Origin: Sanguinoderma infundibulare
Taxonomy: Eukaryota > Basidiomycota > Agaricomycetes > Polyporales > Polyporaceae
Assembly (NCBI GenBank): GCA_032821775.1
Contig: JAVLRN010000001.1
Coordinates: forward strand, 3,410,001 to 3,474,000
Direction: 5' to 3'
Length of the DNA: 64,000 bases
Shown: one piece after another, positions 11,788 through 23,466 of the stretch
How the letters are laid out: each line of letters starts with the position of its first letter
How positions within the stretch are numbered: the first letter of the stretch is position 1
Program-made: the position numbers and the translations under genes
The notes under the pieces: model-generated
The model's input: the letters and a program-made list of their open reading frames with translations, nothing else
Told to the model about the DNA's origin: nothing
Database searches by the model: none

Positions 11788-14257
11788 ATGTCTTCGGCAA
11801 CAAGCCAGCCGCCTCAGTACCGTATGTGAGTGCTTTTCATAAGTACCGGTCCTTGTCTTGCATGAAAAGGAAGACTGAGGATGGTTGCGTCGGATGACAG
11901 CGTCGGCGTCATACTCGCCATCGGCTCGGGGGTGCTGATCGGCTCGTCCTTCGTGTTCAAGAAGAAGGGGTTACTGAGTTCTCAGAAGGGTCATGTCGCC
12001 GGCGAGGGTGTCGCTTATCTCAAGTCGGTGCGTCTTCGAGCAGTCGCGCGTCACCTTCCCGGTCCCTAACCAGCCTCCTCGCAGCCTATGTGGTGGACGG
12101 GGATGATCATCATGATCCTCGGTGAACTTTGCAACTTCGGCGCGTATGCGTTCGTAGAGGCAATCGTCGTGGTGCGCCCTTCTTGCTCTACGTGATTGCG
12201 TTTGCGCTTGTGTACCCATATAGTGCATTACAGACACCCATGGGCGCGCTCTCCGTCGTCATCTCCTCTATCCTGTCCCACTTCTTCCTCAATGAACGGC
12301 TATCGCTCTTTGGCTGGATCTCGTCCATTCAGTGCTTGCTCGGAGCGTCCATCCTCGCCTTGAATGGCCCGGAGGAGCAAAGTGTGTCTACCATTGAGGG
12401 GTTCAAGCATCTCTTCCTCGCCCCATGGTTCCTCGCATACGGTGGCGTCGTCATCGCTGTGGCCATCTTCCTCGCCGTGTGGGTCGCGCCCCGCTATGGC
12501 CAACGAAGCATGATGCCCTACTTGGTGAGCTGCGCGCAGTCTCTTCAAGTTATTTTTGTCCCATTCCAGTCTCACGCGTGTCACTGCCCAGGGCGTGTGC
12601 AGTCTTATTGGAGGGCTTAGTGTGAGCTGCACCCAAGGTCTCGGAGCGTCTATTGTCACTTCTATACGCGGAGACAACCAGGTCCGTCTCCGCAACCCTC
12701 TGTCTTATACCTGTTCGCTCATGGTGGCGCAGTTCAAGAATTGGTTTATCTATTTCTTGTTGGGTTTCGTGGTGGTCACTCTTCGTAGGTTTCCCTTTTT
12801 GAATTCCAATGCTATGCCCAACCTTTGTTTGATGCAGTCACGGAGATCTATTACCTCAATGTTGCACTGGCGATGTTTAACACAGGTGGGTGACCACACT
12901 GCTCTCTAATACCCTCTTGGTCAGCGCTGACGATTCTTTGCACAGCGATGGGTAAGGTCATACCATAGCTTCCTTAAGTACTAAAGGCTGACCACAATAA
13001 CCGTGTAGTTACGCCTACCTACTACGTCACCTGTAAGTGCGATTGTCGACTACGCTCTCGAGGGGTTAACTAACACGCATATAGTCACCTTCTGCACCCT
13101 GGTCACCTCCGTTATCCTGTATCAGGGTCTGAAGGCTAGCGCCTCTCAGATCATCACTATCGTTCTCGCCTTTGCCGTCATATGCACCGGAATCATCATC
13201 TTGCAGATGACCAAAGTTGACCCTCGACAACTTGCAAACGTGCGTCTGCCTGAACCCTCGAACTTGACTCGAGCTCACAGTTTTGCAGGTTGATGAGCAC
13301 ACTACGCTACTTCTCGAGGCAGCCAGGCAAGAAGCAGACCCCCTCGTAGCGCACGATGTCGAGGCCGCTCGTGGTGGAACTATGCGTTCCCGCCGTTCAC
13401 GGATGTCCCACCGCGTCCGCTCCCGCTCCCACGAGCAAGAACAAGACCCCGCGGCAGCACGTTCCACCGACGACCTTGAAGCCGGCCCCGTTTCAGACGC
13501 CGACTCCGAGATCGACCTCGCTGAAGAGAAACGTGCTATCATTGCCCGTACGGAAGAACCTGGCCTGGACTCCCTCCGGATGACTGGGGGGACGATCGGC
13601 ACCATCATCCGCGCACGCAGGCGTGCAACTGCGCTCTCGATCGCGAGCGCGAGGGGCAGTCGTATGTCGAGCTTGACGAACACGAACAGCTTGCAGAGCC
13701 AGGACATCGCCCGCACGAGCCCGCGCAGGAGCTCGCTGTCTCCGAGGTCGCAACCGACGTGGTACCAAATGCTCACCGGCCGCAGGACGGACCAGTCACG
13801 CTCGCCGAACCGGACACACTCGAACTTGCCGAACTTGCCGGAAAACGAGAAGCCGCAGGCGGAAGAGATATCCGGACTACCGTCGATTCTCACCGAGAGC
13901 CCAATCGCGCTGACCATCCAGACCGGGCAGCCCCCAAGCCCGAGCGAGAACGGCACGCGTTCGGCGCGATTTTTGAACAGCGGTGAGCTCGTATCGTCGC
14001 CGCTGTTGTCAATAAGCCCTGAGGAGGTAGCGCGGCGCCCAAGTGTGCGGTTTCAGCCTGAAGGACGAGTCGTCTTCTCCGCTCCCGACGTCCGCCCACC
14101 ATCTGCCGGGACATCAAGTCGACCCACCACCGCCGTCGTGCAGGGCGAAGAGGATGTTATCGCGACGCGTTCGCGGACGATGCCTGCTGTGTTTACGCAG
14201 GCGGAGAGGGCACGCGCGGAGGAGATCTTGCGGGAGAGGCCTCCGGCCGCATCATGA
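11788..14257 (+). CDS. NIPA-type magnesium transporter (DUF803 family)
   Basis: Multi-pass membrane protein of the NIPA/DUF803 family, members of which carry Mg2+ in animals. Eleven exons: 11788-11825, 11880-12027, 12085-12171, 12234-12524, 12592-12681, 12733-12784, 12838-12885, 12946-12951, 13009-13032, 13085-13239, 13289-14257 (1908 nt, 635 residues). Exon 8 is six bases (CGATGG) and exon 9 is 24 bases. Family blocks seen include GVLIGSSFVFKKKGL, MWWTGM, EICNFGAYAF-like GELCNFGAYAF, TPMGALSVVISSILSHFFLNE, NVALAMFNTAMVTPTYYVTFT and the final hydrophobic helix IITIVLAFAVICTGIIIL. About nine membrane segments fill residues 20-300. The last 320 residues form a hydrophilic, Arg/Ser/Pro-rich cytosolic tail, longer than in animal NIPAs and usual in fungi. 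An internal start at 11881 is possible but would drop exon 1, which joins in frame. Confidence 0.9.
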
Positions 14258-14627
14258 ATGATACTCGTATATCTTACGACGACTTGATGACGACGACTTG
14301 CGACGACTACGACCATACGTTATGGTGTATCCTTATTCCCTTTCCCGACGATGCGTCTTCCTGCGCTTGCTTTGGATGCATGTCTTGGATGACCACGTTG
14401 ATTGTTATACCCTTGCGTTACTGTAGCTTGCTTTCTGTGCGATCTCGTGGTGTCCTTGATCGGAACATTAGAGGACGACGCACATCTGCGCTTTGTCGGC
14501 GACTTGCACGCAAAAATGAACATTCCCAAGTATCCCATCATTCGGATCGATAATTTCGACCCTGTTGAGTAACGTACGTAGTATGGTATGAAACATGAAG
14601 GTATGATATATCCGACGTAACTGTCCC
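14258..14627. other. Intergenic, convergent 3' ends
   Basis: 370 bases between the stops of the transporter and leucine-rich gene 2. Nothing recognised. Confidence 0.5.
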
Positions 14628-16138
14628 CTACGTTGACGATCTCAATTCCAGCACCATCGCAGCCAACACGTCTTTGCAGTCCGTGGCCTGGATAGAGGCA
14701 TCGACCCCCAACTTTTCCAGAGACCGGACGTCCTGATCTTGGGCTTCGGATGAGTACGGGGCATCGCAGACCGTCATTTCCAGATCCAAAGCCGTCTGCG
14801 TGGCGGACTTCAAGTAGCGATGTCGTTGTCTAAAGCAATTCCCGATTTTCTGCATGAACCCGGGCGTGTAGAACGCACCACGGACCGAGAGACCCTCCAG
14901 GTTCCGGCTGATGATGTCAGTGCCCCGGATGGGCCAGCTCAGCGCGGAGAAGAGATGGATGACGGCTTGCGTGCCGCCGACGTCCTCGATGGCGAGCTCT
15001 GCGAGCGAGGGGTATGACTGGAGGACCTCCACCCACGTCGATTCCGGGACGTCCTGGAAGTCGCCCGTGCACCGAAGGGTGTGCATGCTCGGGCCGCTCG
15101 GGAAGATCTTCGCAAGGTGTTGGATCGCCCAGTCGAGGAACCAGCGGCGATATTTGATGTCGTTCTTGAGGGAGATGGGCGCGGTCGTTTGGACGTCGTA
15201 GGTGAAGCTGCCGGGGGCGCCGCTCGCCCTCGTGCCCGCGAGCCGCAAACCGTAGTCCTCGCCGTCGCGGTTGAAGGTGGCGATGGCGGCCTCGTCGATC
15301 TCGCCGAGGATGGGGAGGCTTTCGGAGCGGTTGTCGAAGACGAGCGCAGAGAATGTGTCCTTGCAGCTATCGGGATATACGGGGTGGTGGTGCAGGGTGA
15401 TGATATGGACGTCGGCCGTCGACGAGAGGCGCAGGCAGGGGAGCAGCATGGGGAAGAACTCGGGGGCGTCGGCGATCGTGAGCTTGCGGAGCTTCGGAAG
15501 AGTTGTGGGCGGTGGTTGGGCGCCCCCTTCATCCCACGCGAGTGCAGGGAAGTACCTCCGGAGCTCCAGTTCTTCCAGCTCGGTCCACGTTTCGAGGACG
15601 GCGACGAACTCCTGGAGGGACATAACGGTGTTGTGGAGGGAGCGGTAGGGGCTGGAGAGCAGCAGGCAGCGCAGGTTGCGGAACGTGCGCATTGTGGTGG
15701 GGAAGAATCCTCCGACGGACAAGGAGCGGAGAGCGGGGAAGCGGTCGGCGTGTAACGGGTGCTCGTAGACCGGCGAGGGGTCGCAGCGGTTGTGAGGTAC
15801 TATCAGCCTCAACCTCTCGAGCGTGCTTCCGTGCACTGTTTCCGCAGTGTGGAGGAAACGAGCTAACTTGCCGCTGGCTAGGTCGTCCACAGATTGTATT
15901 TTCGGAGCCACCCTCTTCAGAAGAGGTTTGGCACTAGGGGTAGTCGAAGCGGCAGGCGACTCTTCGACATCGGGGATACTATGATGCGACCACGTCGGTG
16001 TGACAGATGGGGATGCAAATGTTTTGGAACCGGTATGACCACAAGGCGGGGTGGGTGTGCCTACAAGAATATCAGAAACCACACAGGTATCAGCATGAAG
16101 ACGTACGTACCTCGAGCGTTCTCAGCCATCAAAGTCAT
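14628..16138 (-). CDS. Leucine-rich, F-box-family-like protein 2 (no F-box seen)
   Basis: Two exons: 16111-16138 (ATG ACT TTG ATG GCT GAG...) and 14628-16060, split by a 50-bp intron with GTACGTACG donor and TTCTTGTAG acceptor; 1461 nt, 486 residues. Repeats of leucine-rich type are clear in the middle (FPALRSLSVGGFFP, FRNLRCLLLSSP, WTELEELELRRYFP, LPKLRKLTIADAPEFF), followed by a block similar to gene 3 (WFLDWAIQHLAKIFPSGPSMHTLRCTGDF; compare ALGQIIQHLPEVFP...VHVTGDF) and the shared C-terminal block LEGLSVRGAFYTPGFMQKIGNCFRQRHR. No F-box. A TATATA lies 51 bp upstream of the ATG. Unknown function; a paralog of its neighbours at 9539 and 16910. Confidence 0.7.
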
Positions 16139-16188
16139 CGCTCACGTTCAGGAAGGGATTTTGGTGGAACGAACTGCTGGGGTATGGG

Positions 16189-16194
16189 TATATA
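16189..16194 (-). promoter_or_regulatory. TATA box of leucine-rich gene 2
   Basis: TATATA within GCTATATACCC on the minus strand, 51 bp upstream of the ATG at 16138. Confidence 0.45.
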
Positions 16195-16909
16195 GCAGAG
16201 GAACGGCCACACGACACGGTTGTGGCCATACATGGTCGGACAAGCCAAGCGTTTAACGTTTGTGGGTCGGAGCGGCCGCAACAATGACTGCGGACGGCAC
16301 TTGCTATGCGGACGCATTTGCCACTATTGGCTAATCCTGCTTTCTCCATGCGCCAAGGTGAGCCGGACCGTCATTGTGCCAGATGGCTTGCATTCCTCTG
16401 GAGCATCGTGGTTCTACGTAGATTCGATTCTACGTACACGTCTCTACCCATGAAATATTAGGGTAATCTTGTGAGCACGGTCTGAGACAATGGGCAGCGG
16501 GTGCGACCGACTGGAAGGAGTGTCTCGCACCTTGTCCTGGCCGCTCACAAGAACTTGAATGCAGGACTTCAAAGTTGCGCCACATGGTTCAACAACGATG
16601 CCTTTTCCTGGGTGATAGTCAGCAAGCACGCTGCTTTGACATGAAACATTCCACGAATGAACCGAGTAGGCAACGGTGGTGCGTTTAGCAAGTACGTTGT
16701 TACCAGAGTTACAAGGGACATGTCCGTGGCCGAGTCCTAGCCACCGTCATGTGACGATGTGGCCGAAAAGGAGCGTGGGAAGAGCGTGAGGAAGGCAGTG
16801 CCGTGACCGGCTCTCTGGGTGTCAGACTCAGCGCTTGAAATCAACGTAACTGGCAGACAATCATCATGATTGAACTTGGGTCAAAGGGGTACATCACGAT
16901 CAACAACTA
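16195..16909. other. Intergenic
   Basis: About 715 bases upstream of leucine-rich gene 2 and downstream of gene 3. No gene, RNA or repeat recognised. Confidence 0.5.
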
Positions 16910-18382
16910 CTAGTAGTTCGCAACCCGAGCGCCATTCTCGTGGCGATAGAATACATAGTCGTCGAAATCGAGGATGGTGAGACTAAACGAGCCCACGCCT
17001 TCGGCAGCAGCCTTCCCGAGAGGAGAGCCCTCCATCGGGTCCCCAATAACCTCCTCCCGAGCGCCCACAAGGTACATCTTGATAGACGCGATCATGGCTT
17101 CGGAGCGCTTCGCTAGTGCGGCGTACAACTCCATCAAGAAACCACCGGAGTATCTCGCCCCTCTGATTGTGAACAAGGCCAAGTTGGGGCACACAAGGTC
17201 CCCCTGCGCGTCCCGTTTGCGAAGGGCACGGAAAATTGGGCTCGCATCGCGCCCGCCGCGGTCGACGATATGGAGGTCCGTGAGCCCGTAGTGGTCCGCG
17301 ACCCCACGGTTCGTGGCCCCAAGTTTTTCCAAGAACGTGTGCCAATCGACCTTCGTCACGCCGTCGAAGTCGCCAGTGACATGAACGTAGTGAGGGTAAG
17401 GGAACACTTCGGGGAGGTGTTGAATAATCTGCCCGAGAGCTTGAGAGCGCCAGGACGCGTTTCGGGCCTGGTGGGTGTCGTGCACTCCGAGACCATCGAC
17501 CTTCTCCACCTCGAGAGTCACGATGGGGACCTCCGTGAAATTGACGGAGACGGACCCCTGGATCCGCATCGGCCGGTTCACGTCACTGGGTATGTCGATC
17601 GTCACCTGTCGGCAATGGCCCAGCAGAGCCGCGATGCGCGGATTCAGAAAATCGGCGTTGTTCTTCGCGTCGTCCTTCGCACGGAGCCAAGCATCGAGGA
17701 ATTTCGCGTCCGCGGGAGGCGAGTCGACAAAGATAGCGCGAACATGCAAGTAAACGAGGTCGGGAGAGTGGATGTTGCCGAGGAACTTCCGGATCCATGC
17801 CGGTCGGTCGGTCAAAGCTAATCTCGACAGCCGCGGCAGATCGGCCTTGACACTGGGCTCCGTTTCGGGATCCTGGATGAGCGTGCCGTATAGCTCCACG
17901 TTCAGCTCCTCGAGGTTCTTCCATGATGCGAGGGCCTGGAAGAAGCAGTCCACCGAGATAAGAGCGCAAGGGCTACCAACGCGACCCAACATCAGAGAGG
18001 TCAGGTTCGAGAAGTTGGCCAGTGCCGCGGGGAAAAAACCGTGGATCTGAAGGGTCCTGAGCCTAGGCATGCCGGTGACGTCGATGGATTGGACCCAACC
18101 GGTGCCGATGGCAAACTCGGGTGAGTTGGGATCCATTCGGAGGATCACTTCTTGCAACGTGTCTCGGCTGTAGTTCAGCAGCCCCTGGACGTTCGCATTG
18201 ACGGATGTGAAGTCGCGCGACGTTAGAGAACGCAAGTCGCAAGTGACCAGGAAGGTGTCGAAGGCGGCTAGCAAAGGCAGACCATCGACGGCCTGGGCAA
18301 CAGTGTCGTAGCTGGTGTCGAGAGGTACGGCGTCGCACCCCTGCTTGGAAGAGAACTTCGCAACAACTTGTTTGGTTGCCAT
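16910..18382 (-). CDS. Leucine-rich, F-box-family-like protein 3 (no F-box seen)
   Basis: Single exon, 490 residues from the ATG at 18382 (MATKQVVAKF). Codons upstream remain open but have the look of 5' leader and lie between the TATA box and this ATG. The protein carries irregular leucine-rich units (MPRLRTLQIHGFFPAALANF, FSNLTSLMLGR, WKNLEELNVELYG, LPRLSRLALTDRPAWI), the shared IIQHLPEVFP block and the C-terminal family block LALFTIRGARYSGGFLMELYAALAKRSE. N-terminal F-box absent. A TATATAAA stands about 160 bp upstream. Same strand and same family as the genes at 9539 and 14628; sequence identity among the three looks low, so the duplication is old or they evolve fast. Confidence 0.7.
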   Translation of the reverse strand: MATKQVVAKFSSKQGCDAVPLDTSYDTVAQAVDGLPLLAAFDTFLVTCDLRSLTSRDFTSVNANVQGLLNYSRDTLQEVILRMDPNSPEFAIGTGWVQSIDVTGMPRLRTLQIHGFFPAALANFSNLTSLMLGRVGSPCALISVDCFFQALASWKNLEELNVELYGTLIQDPETEPSVKADLPRLSRLALTDRPAWIRKFLGNIHSPDLVYLHVRAIFVDSPPADAKFLDAWLRAKDDAKNNADFLNPRIAALLGHCRQVTIDIPSDVNRPMRIQGSVSVNFTEVPIVTLEVEKVDGLGVHDTHQARNASWRSQALGQIIQHLPEVFPYPHYVHVTGDFDGVTKVDWHTFLEKLGATNRGVADHYGLTDLHIVDRGGRDASPIFRALRKRDAQGDLVCPNLALFTIRGARYSGGFLMELYAALAKRSEAMIASIKMYLVGAREEVIGDPMEGSPLGKAAAEGVGSFSLTILDFDDYVFYRHENGARVANY

Positions 18383-18541
18383 TGGGAGCGGTGGATGAAG
18401 GCTAAGAATCGTGTAAGTGCAACACGAAGGGATGAATGCGTGTGTTGCCACACACCTAAGCAACAAGGATTTTAAGTGTAGGTGTCAGAGTGGTGAGGGA
18501 GGGAGATTGAGATGAGGAGGTGGGAGACGAGCAACGGTGGA

Positions 18542-18549
18542 TTTATATA
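18542..18549 (-). promoter_or_regulatory. TATA box of leucine-rich gene 3
   Basis: TATATAAA within CTATATAAAT on the minus strand, about 160 bp upstream of the ATG at 18382. Confidence 0.5.
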
Positions 18550-18830
18550 GCGGTGAGCCCTCGAAAGCTGCGCAATGCATGGCTATATTGCAACAAAGGA
18601 AAGCTGGCCGTGGAGGGTGCTTAGACAGGAAAGAAGCCGTCAAACGATTTGCGCGTAACCACAATGCATATAGAGAGCGCTTTGGGCTATGCGACGCCAA
18701 AAGGCGGCCGCAGGCATCGGGAGACCATCCATTAGAAGTTAGATTGACCCATGACTATCCACGGGCCACAGAGGCCGCTTTGAGGACCAAAGAGCACGGC
18801 TTGGACAGCGCACTAGGCGTGCCAAAGGTC
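18550..18830. other. Intergenic
   Basis: About 280 bases between the promoter of leucine-rich gene 3 and the stop of the GCP4 gene. Nothing recognised. Confidence 0.5.
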
Positions 18831-21297
18831 CTACGCCAGCCCACCCTCCTTGAGGATATCCGCCTGCCCAGCCGGGGCTGCGTCCCTCGCCCCACGCCGC
18901 TTTGCCGACGGCTTTGAGAACTGGCCATTGAAGTCCAGCCGCAACAAAAGACGCTCGACATGCCTCCGCACCTCCTCGTCGCCCTCTAGGCGCTTTCCCC
19001 TGCGCGTGCGCATAAACGTGGGGAACCCGAACCCGGTCGTGTTCGTCACGCTCACGTTGTAGAGCATCGACTTCGTCGTCGCGTCCGCGGATGACGCCGC
19101 GGCGGAGAACGGCTGGAGCGTCGTCGAGAGGGAAAGCTGCTCGTAGAACGCGTCGAGGAGGCTGTGGAGGGCCTGAAACAATCGAACAATACGGCGTGTG
19201 TTAGCTTTGTTGGGACAATGGAGCGATGGCAAAAGAGCGATAGGAGAAAACGAGACCGATCTCCGCGCACCTCGTCGATCTCGCCCACAATAGCTGACCG
19301 CTCAGCCACCATGTCTCCGACTTTGTTGCCGCCCGTCGCTATGCTGCCTTCGAATAACAGCGCGGGAAGCACGTCCCCGCCCCACCGTTCAACCTGCGCC
19401 GCAAAGCGTTCGCACACCTCCAGAATCATGCGGATAATGTTCGTCAAGGCCGGATTCGCAAGCAAGCTCCCAGTGAGCAGCCGCTCGAGGTACGTCGTGT
19501 GGATGCTCCGCAACGTAGTGAAGTCTAGTGGTGGTGTACCCGCCGACAGGTTCGAGCCGGTACTCAGAGACGGGTGGAACGTCGACCCCGACTTGGACGC
19601 CCCCAGCGGGACCGGGCCCACACTGTCGCCCCCGGAGGAAACCACTGGCCCCGACGGGCCACTCCCCGTCATCTGGCGACCAATGCTACCGGTAGGGCGT
19701 CCCGACAGCAAGTTCTTGAGCCGCCTGAACTCGACATCGACCACGTCCGTCATGACGTATCCAAGCAGCGTATCGAGGAACCAGTTCATCTCCCTCACAA
19801 CGCCCCAACCACATCGCAGAAGCTGCTTCCGCACCTCCAAGTCCTCAGCGGTCCCGCCCTCCCCCAGGCCTGTCCACCGTCTTCGGGCGCGCTGCGCGTT
19901 CGAGAGCGCGGTCCAACAGGTGTGTATGCGCGTATGCGTCTTGCGGAGGGCGGAGAGGTACGAGAAAAGCGCAGCATAGAGTTGCAGATCGGATGGGTGG
20001 AGAAAGAGATCGAGCGGCCAGGAGACACTGTACGTGAGGACGAGCGGGGTCCCGAGCAGCAGGTCATCGAAGGACGTCGGCTCTGTAGGACTAGAAAGTG
20101 ACGCCGATAGGTCCTTCGCCCCACCCGCAAGGGAAGGCAGCAAAGGGCGTATGGGGCCGGCAGGCAAGCGAAATTGGAGATGGGCCAATGAAGGATCCTG
20201 CTGGGCGGTCGTGCCCAGGGATGCGCGCAACAGCGCGAGGTGGAGATCCTGCTCGCGGATCATGGTGCTAGGCACCGACCTCCCGGTCAACCTCGAAAGC
20301 TTCAGCCGCTCGATCTCTCGGATGAGTGAGAGGGCGAACTCCCCGTTACGCAAGAGGAAGTAGTTTGCGCTGTCGTTAACCAAGTCAACTTTCGGATTAG
20401 ATCACGCATAGGTAGAGTAACTCACAGAGACTCCACCGCATCGTCTACATCTTTGTGTGTCAACACATTCAACCACAACCATTCGCTCACAGCTGTCCGG
20501 ATATCCGTAATGACGCGGTCGAACGCATACTGGTCCTGAGGTATGACCGTGTTCAGCAACTTGATATGCTCCCGCGCGAGGTCCTGGGGAAACTGCCTCT
20601 CCCACTTTGCCTCTTTCACCGTTCCGATGGCGCGTCCGACATATGTGATTGAATCGCGCGATTGGAAAGACACGCACGAGGGAACGGCGCCCTCCACAAG
20701 AACATAATTCTTGTCTGCAAGGGGATCGTTTGGCGAAAGGGTGCCGTGGATCAAGAGAGCTTGCAGTTGCGCGATCCAAACGCGCTGGACGGCTTCTGAG
20801 AGCCGCGCATATATGCAAGAAACGCGGTGGATTCCAGTCTGTGAGCGTGTCAGGAGAAGATCGATGAGAGGTCCTGGCTGCCAGTGTTGCTGCGCTTGCA
20901 AGTCGTCGACGAGTGTCTCCAGGGACGCAAGGGGCGCGTCCCACTCCGCAAAGATTGCGCGCAAGGAGGAAAGAGGGACGAAGGACCCACTCGCGACGAG
21001 ACTGCTATCTCGCTTCAGCACCTTCGCCTCCGTCTCCACCACGAGCACCTCGTACTCGTCCTTGAGGATCTGGTTCAGTGTTGCGCAGAGTGCCGAGACA
21101 TAGCGTGAGGAGGGGCGCGCGAGGGTGGCGCACGCGTTCTTGATCTTGCGATAGCGTACGGCAATCTGTCCGAGGGACTCGAGGCATTGCTCTTCACCGG
21201 GATGGAGGAGCGGAGCGAAGGCGGGGTGGATGGTGTGATCGGTGGGGAAGAGTGAGGATGAATGGCCTGCGAGCACCAAGAGCACCTCTGCAATCAT
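18831..21297 (-). CDS. GCP4: Gamma-tubulin complex component 4 (Spc97/Spc98 family)
   Basis: Subunit of the gamma-tubulin ring complex that nucleates microtubules. Three exons: 20426-21297, 19271-20369, 18831-19172; 2313 nt, 770 residues, the length expected for GCP4 (human about 667, fungi longer). The N-terminus MIAEVLLVLAGHSSSLF matches the GCP4-type opening (MIxELLLALxGxPGxxF). GRIP1-region blocks and the gamma-tubulin-binding GRIP2 region are seen, including ESLANYFLLRNGEFALSLIREI across the first intron, TYSVSWPLDLFLHPSDLQLYAALFSYLSALR and WFLDTLLGYVMTDVVDVEF. The first-intron acceptor was chosen as TTAACGACAG because it restores the family sequence SLANYFLLRNGEF; the nearer acceptor gives a stop. 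A Ser/Gly/Thr-rich insert of about 60 residues follows VEFRRL. Divergent from RRP1 with 287 bp between starts. Confidence 0.9.
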
Positions 21298-21584
21298 CTT
21301 GAGGGGAAGGAGCGAAGACAGAAGACAGAGACAGAGACGGAGACCGTCGTCGCAATCGTCGACTCGAGCACAAGAGGCTCGAGAACGGGAGAGAGGCCGA
21401 GCGCGACACGAGCACACGTGATCGAGATCCCTCTGGCTCTCCGAGAAGAGCGGAAAAAGTTTCAACGCTGTTCTCCACGCTCTCGCCCTCCTCTACTCTC
21501 TCGTTCGCAACGCTTGTCTCCAATCTCGACATTTGTCGTGGATTATCACCTTACGCTGTTGATCGCCTGACTCACCTGGAAAGT

Positions 21585-22786
21585 ATGGCTTCGGATACTG
21601 CTTCCACCGGCGACGCACCCCTCGGAAAATACCTTGCATCTACCGGTGCGTCTTCTGTCTTCCACTGGTACATGACACTCCAATGCTCATGCGTGTCAAG
21701 ACAAGAAAACAAGAGATAAGGCAATCCAAAATCTTGCTACATTCCTGTCCGACCCCTCACGCGAGGCGATGCCAAAGTCGGAAATGGCGAAGCTATGGAA
21801 AGGTGTATTCTACTGTGAGCATTCGTTCCGTCCTCTCATTTGGACGCGAGTCCAATAGGACCATGCAGGTTTCTGGATGTCAGACAAGCCGCTTGTACAA
21901 CAAGCACTTGCTACCGAGATTGCGGACATCCTCCTCGCCATCTCCAGAATATCCGTCTCCCTGGCGTTCCTGCGTGGGTTCTGGGAGTCTACCGTCAAGG
22001 AATGGAACTCAATAGACCGGTTACGGTGAGTTACATCGATATATGCTACCTTTCCGCTGCTCATTACCTCTTTAACAGCATGGATAAGTACTATATGCTC
22101 GTCCGCCGCTTCGTTAACGCGTCGTTCCGGCTGCTTATCCGGGAAGGCTGGGATGCAGCCTCGGTCAAGGAGTACAACTCCATCCTCACCGAGCGTGGTG
22201 GGCCTCTATGGTGAGCTGCATTCCCCTTCATCGTCGCTGCATTTTACCTAGCATTCTGTCCAGTCCCGACGACACCCGTGTACCCACCAGTCTCGCATAC
22301 CACCTTGCCGACATCTACATAGAGGAGCTCGACAAGGCCCTCGGAAAATCACCAATAGACTCGCCACTTCCCGCACCGCTCTCCCCCATCCTCGCGCCCT
22401 TCATCGCCCTCTCCGCCCGCGCGCCAACGTCCGTCACGCTCCAGCGCATACAGTCTGCACTACTCGAACCCCTCGTTACCGCTCTCACCACACCGCACGA
22501 CACCGGCGAGCCGAGTCGGAAACGGCCACGCCTCTCTGCACCCGAATATCCGAACCTGATCGTCAACGGGTGCACGACGGACCCGCCAACGGAAGGCGCA
22601 GTCAGCCCACCCGCTCTCCGCAAGGCCGTGCTCACGCAAATTTTCGAGGTGGCGAGCGAGCCGGACACGCGCGATGCGAACCGACGGAAGCTTTACGCCT
22701 TCTGGAAGGAGCACGCGGAGGACGACGAGGACGGCTCCGCAAATTCAGGCTCGAGCCCGGGCAAGAGGAGTCTAGATGCTAGCTAG
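21585..22786 (+). CDS. RRP1: Ribosomal RNA processing protein 1 (Nop52 family)
   Basis: Nucleolar protein needed for 60S subunit maturation (ITS1/5.8S-25S processing in yeast). Five exons: 21585-21645, 21701-21814, 21869-22025, 22079-22210, 22264-22786; 987 nt, 328 residues. The Nop52 domain is plain: [80 protein letters not shown], and the block PTSLAYHLADIYIEELDKAL. The C-terminal 130 residues are less conserved and end in an acidic, Ser/Lys-rich tail typical of nucleolar proteins. It shares a 287-bp divergent intergenic region with GCP4. Confidence 0.93.
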
Positions 22787-23091
22787 GAAGGTGGTCACAT
22801 CCGTGCGATTATAATGATACATTGTCGTGCTTTGTACAGGTATCTTCGTGCCGCGCAGCACAGTCCATCGATGTTGTTGAGGACAGGGGAGAAAAAAAAA
22901 TCGAAACTCGCGGTCGGGGAACCCCTCTCTCTACGACGTTCACCCCAGCCCGTCGCCGCGGCTCGTCCGCGGTTATGCGCCGGGCATGAGGCCACTGGTA
23001 TATATCCCTCTCCCTCCGCCGCGCACTCTAATCCCATATGATGCTGTCGTTGAGGATGGGGATGAGGTCTTCGAGCTCGCGCTCCCACAGC
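22787..23091. other. Intergenic, convergent 3' ends
   Basis: 305 bases between RRP1 and the small membrane-protein gene. An A-rich run lies at 22892-22900. Nothing else recognised. Confidence 0.5.
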
Positions 23092-23466
23092 TTAGTGCGC
23101 CTGCCGGAGGTCGTTGGTCTCGGCGATGTGGGTTGCGTGGAAGTCGTGCTTCTGGTATCGGGCGCGGCCGATGTATCCCTTGGGGATCGCAGAGGGAAGA
23201 GGGCCGGTAATAAGGCTAAGAAAGGGGCGACACCAACGGGTTCAGCTTCAGCTCGTGGACCACGAGAAGAGGAAGACGGAAGGCGACGGACCTGGGCTTC
23301 TGCCACTGGGAGTAGACGAAGAGGGCGAAGCCTGCTTCGATTGTGCTAAAGAGGATGAGTGACTGCGCAGGCACCCGTTCCCGTGAGTACGTGCAACCAG
23401 CGGCGGGCGAGGTGCTCGAGCACGACTCACCGGGGCGCGAGAAACGACGAAAGGGGGGAGAGCCAT
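23092..23466 (-). CDS. Small single-pass membrane protein, 76 residues
   Basis: Gene assembled by splice sites: exons 23431-23466, 23292-23362 and 23092-23215 (231 nt, 76 residues). Donors GTGAGT and GTCCGT and acceptors GCGCAG and TTCTTAG are standard, and the joins keep one frame. The product begins MALPPFVVSRAP, then has one hydrophobic segment of about 20 residues (SLILFSTIEAGFALFVYSQW, roughly residues 13-32), and ends in a hydrophilic tail rich in basic and polar residues (GYIGRARYQKHDFHATH). That topology fits a small organelle or ER membrane protein, but I do not recognise the family. The second and third exons read stop codons in one another's frames, so an unspliced reading misses the gene. 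Confidence 0.6.

Noticed and set aside
20401..20425. Nearest acceptor (CCGAAAG) for GCP4 intron 1
   Set aside because: It gives an immediate stop (CTT TGA); the acceptor TTAACGACAG at 20372-20370 keeps frame and restores SLANYFLLRNGEF.
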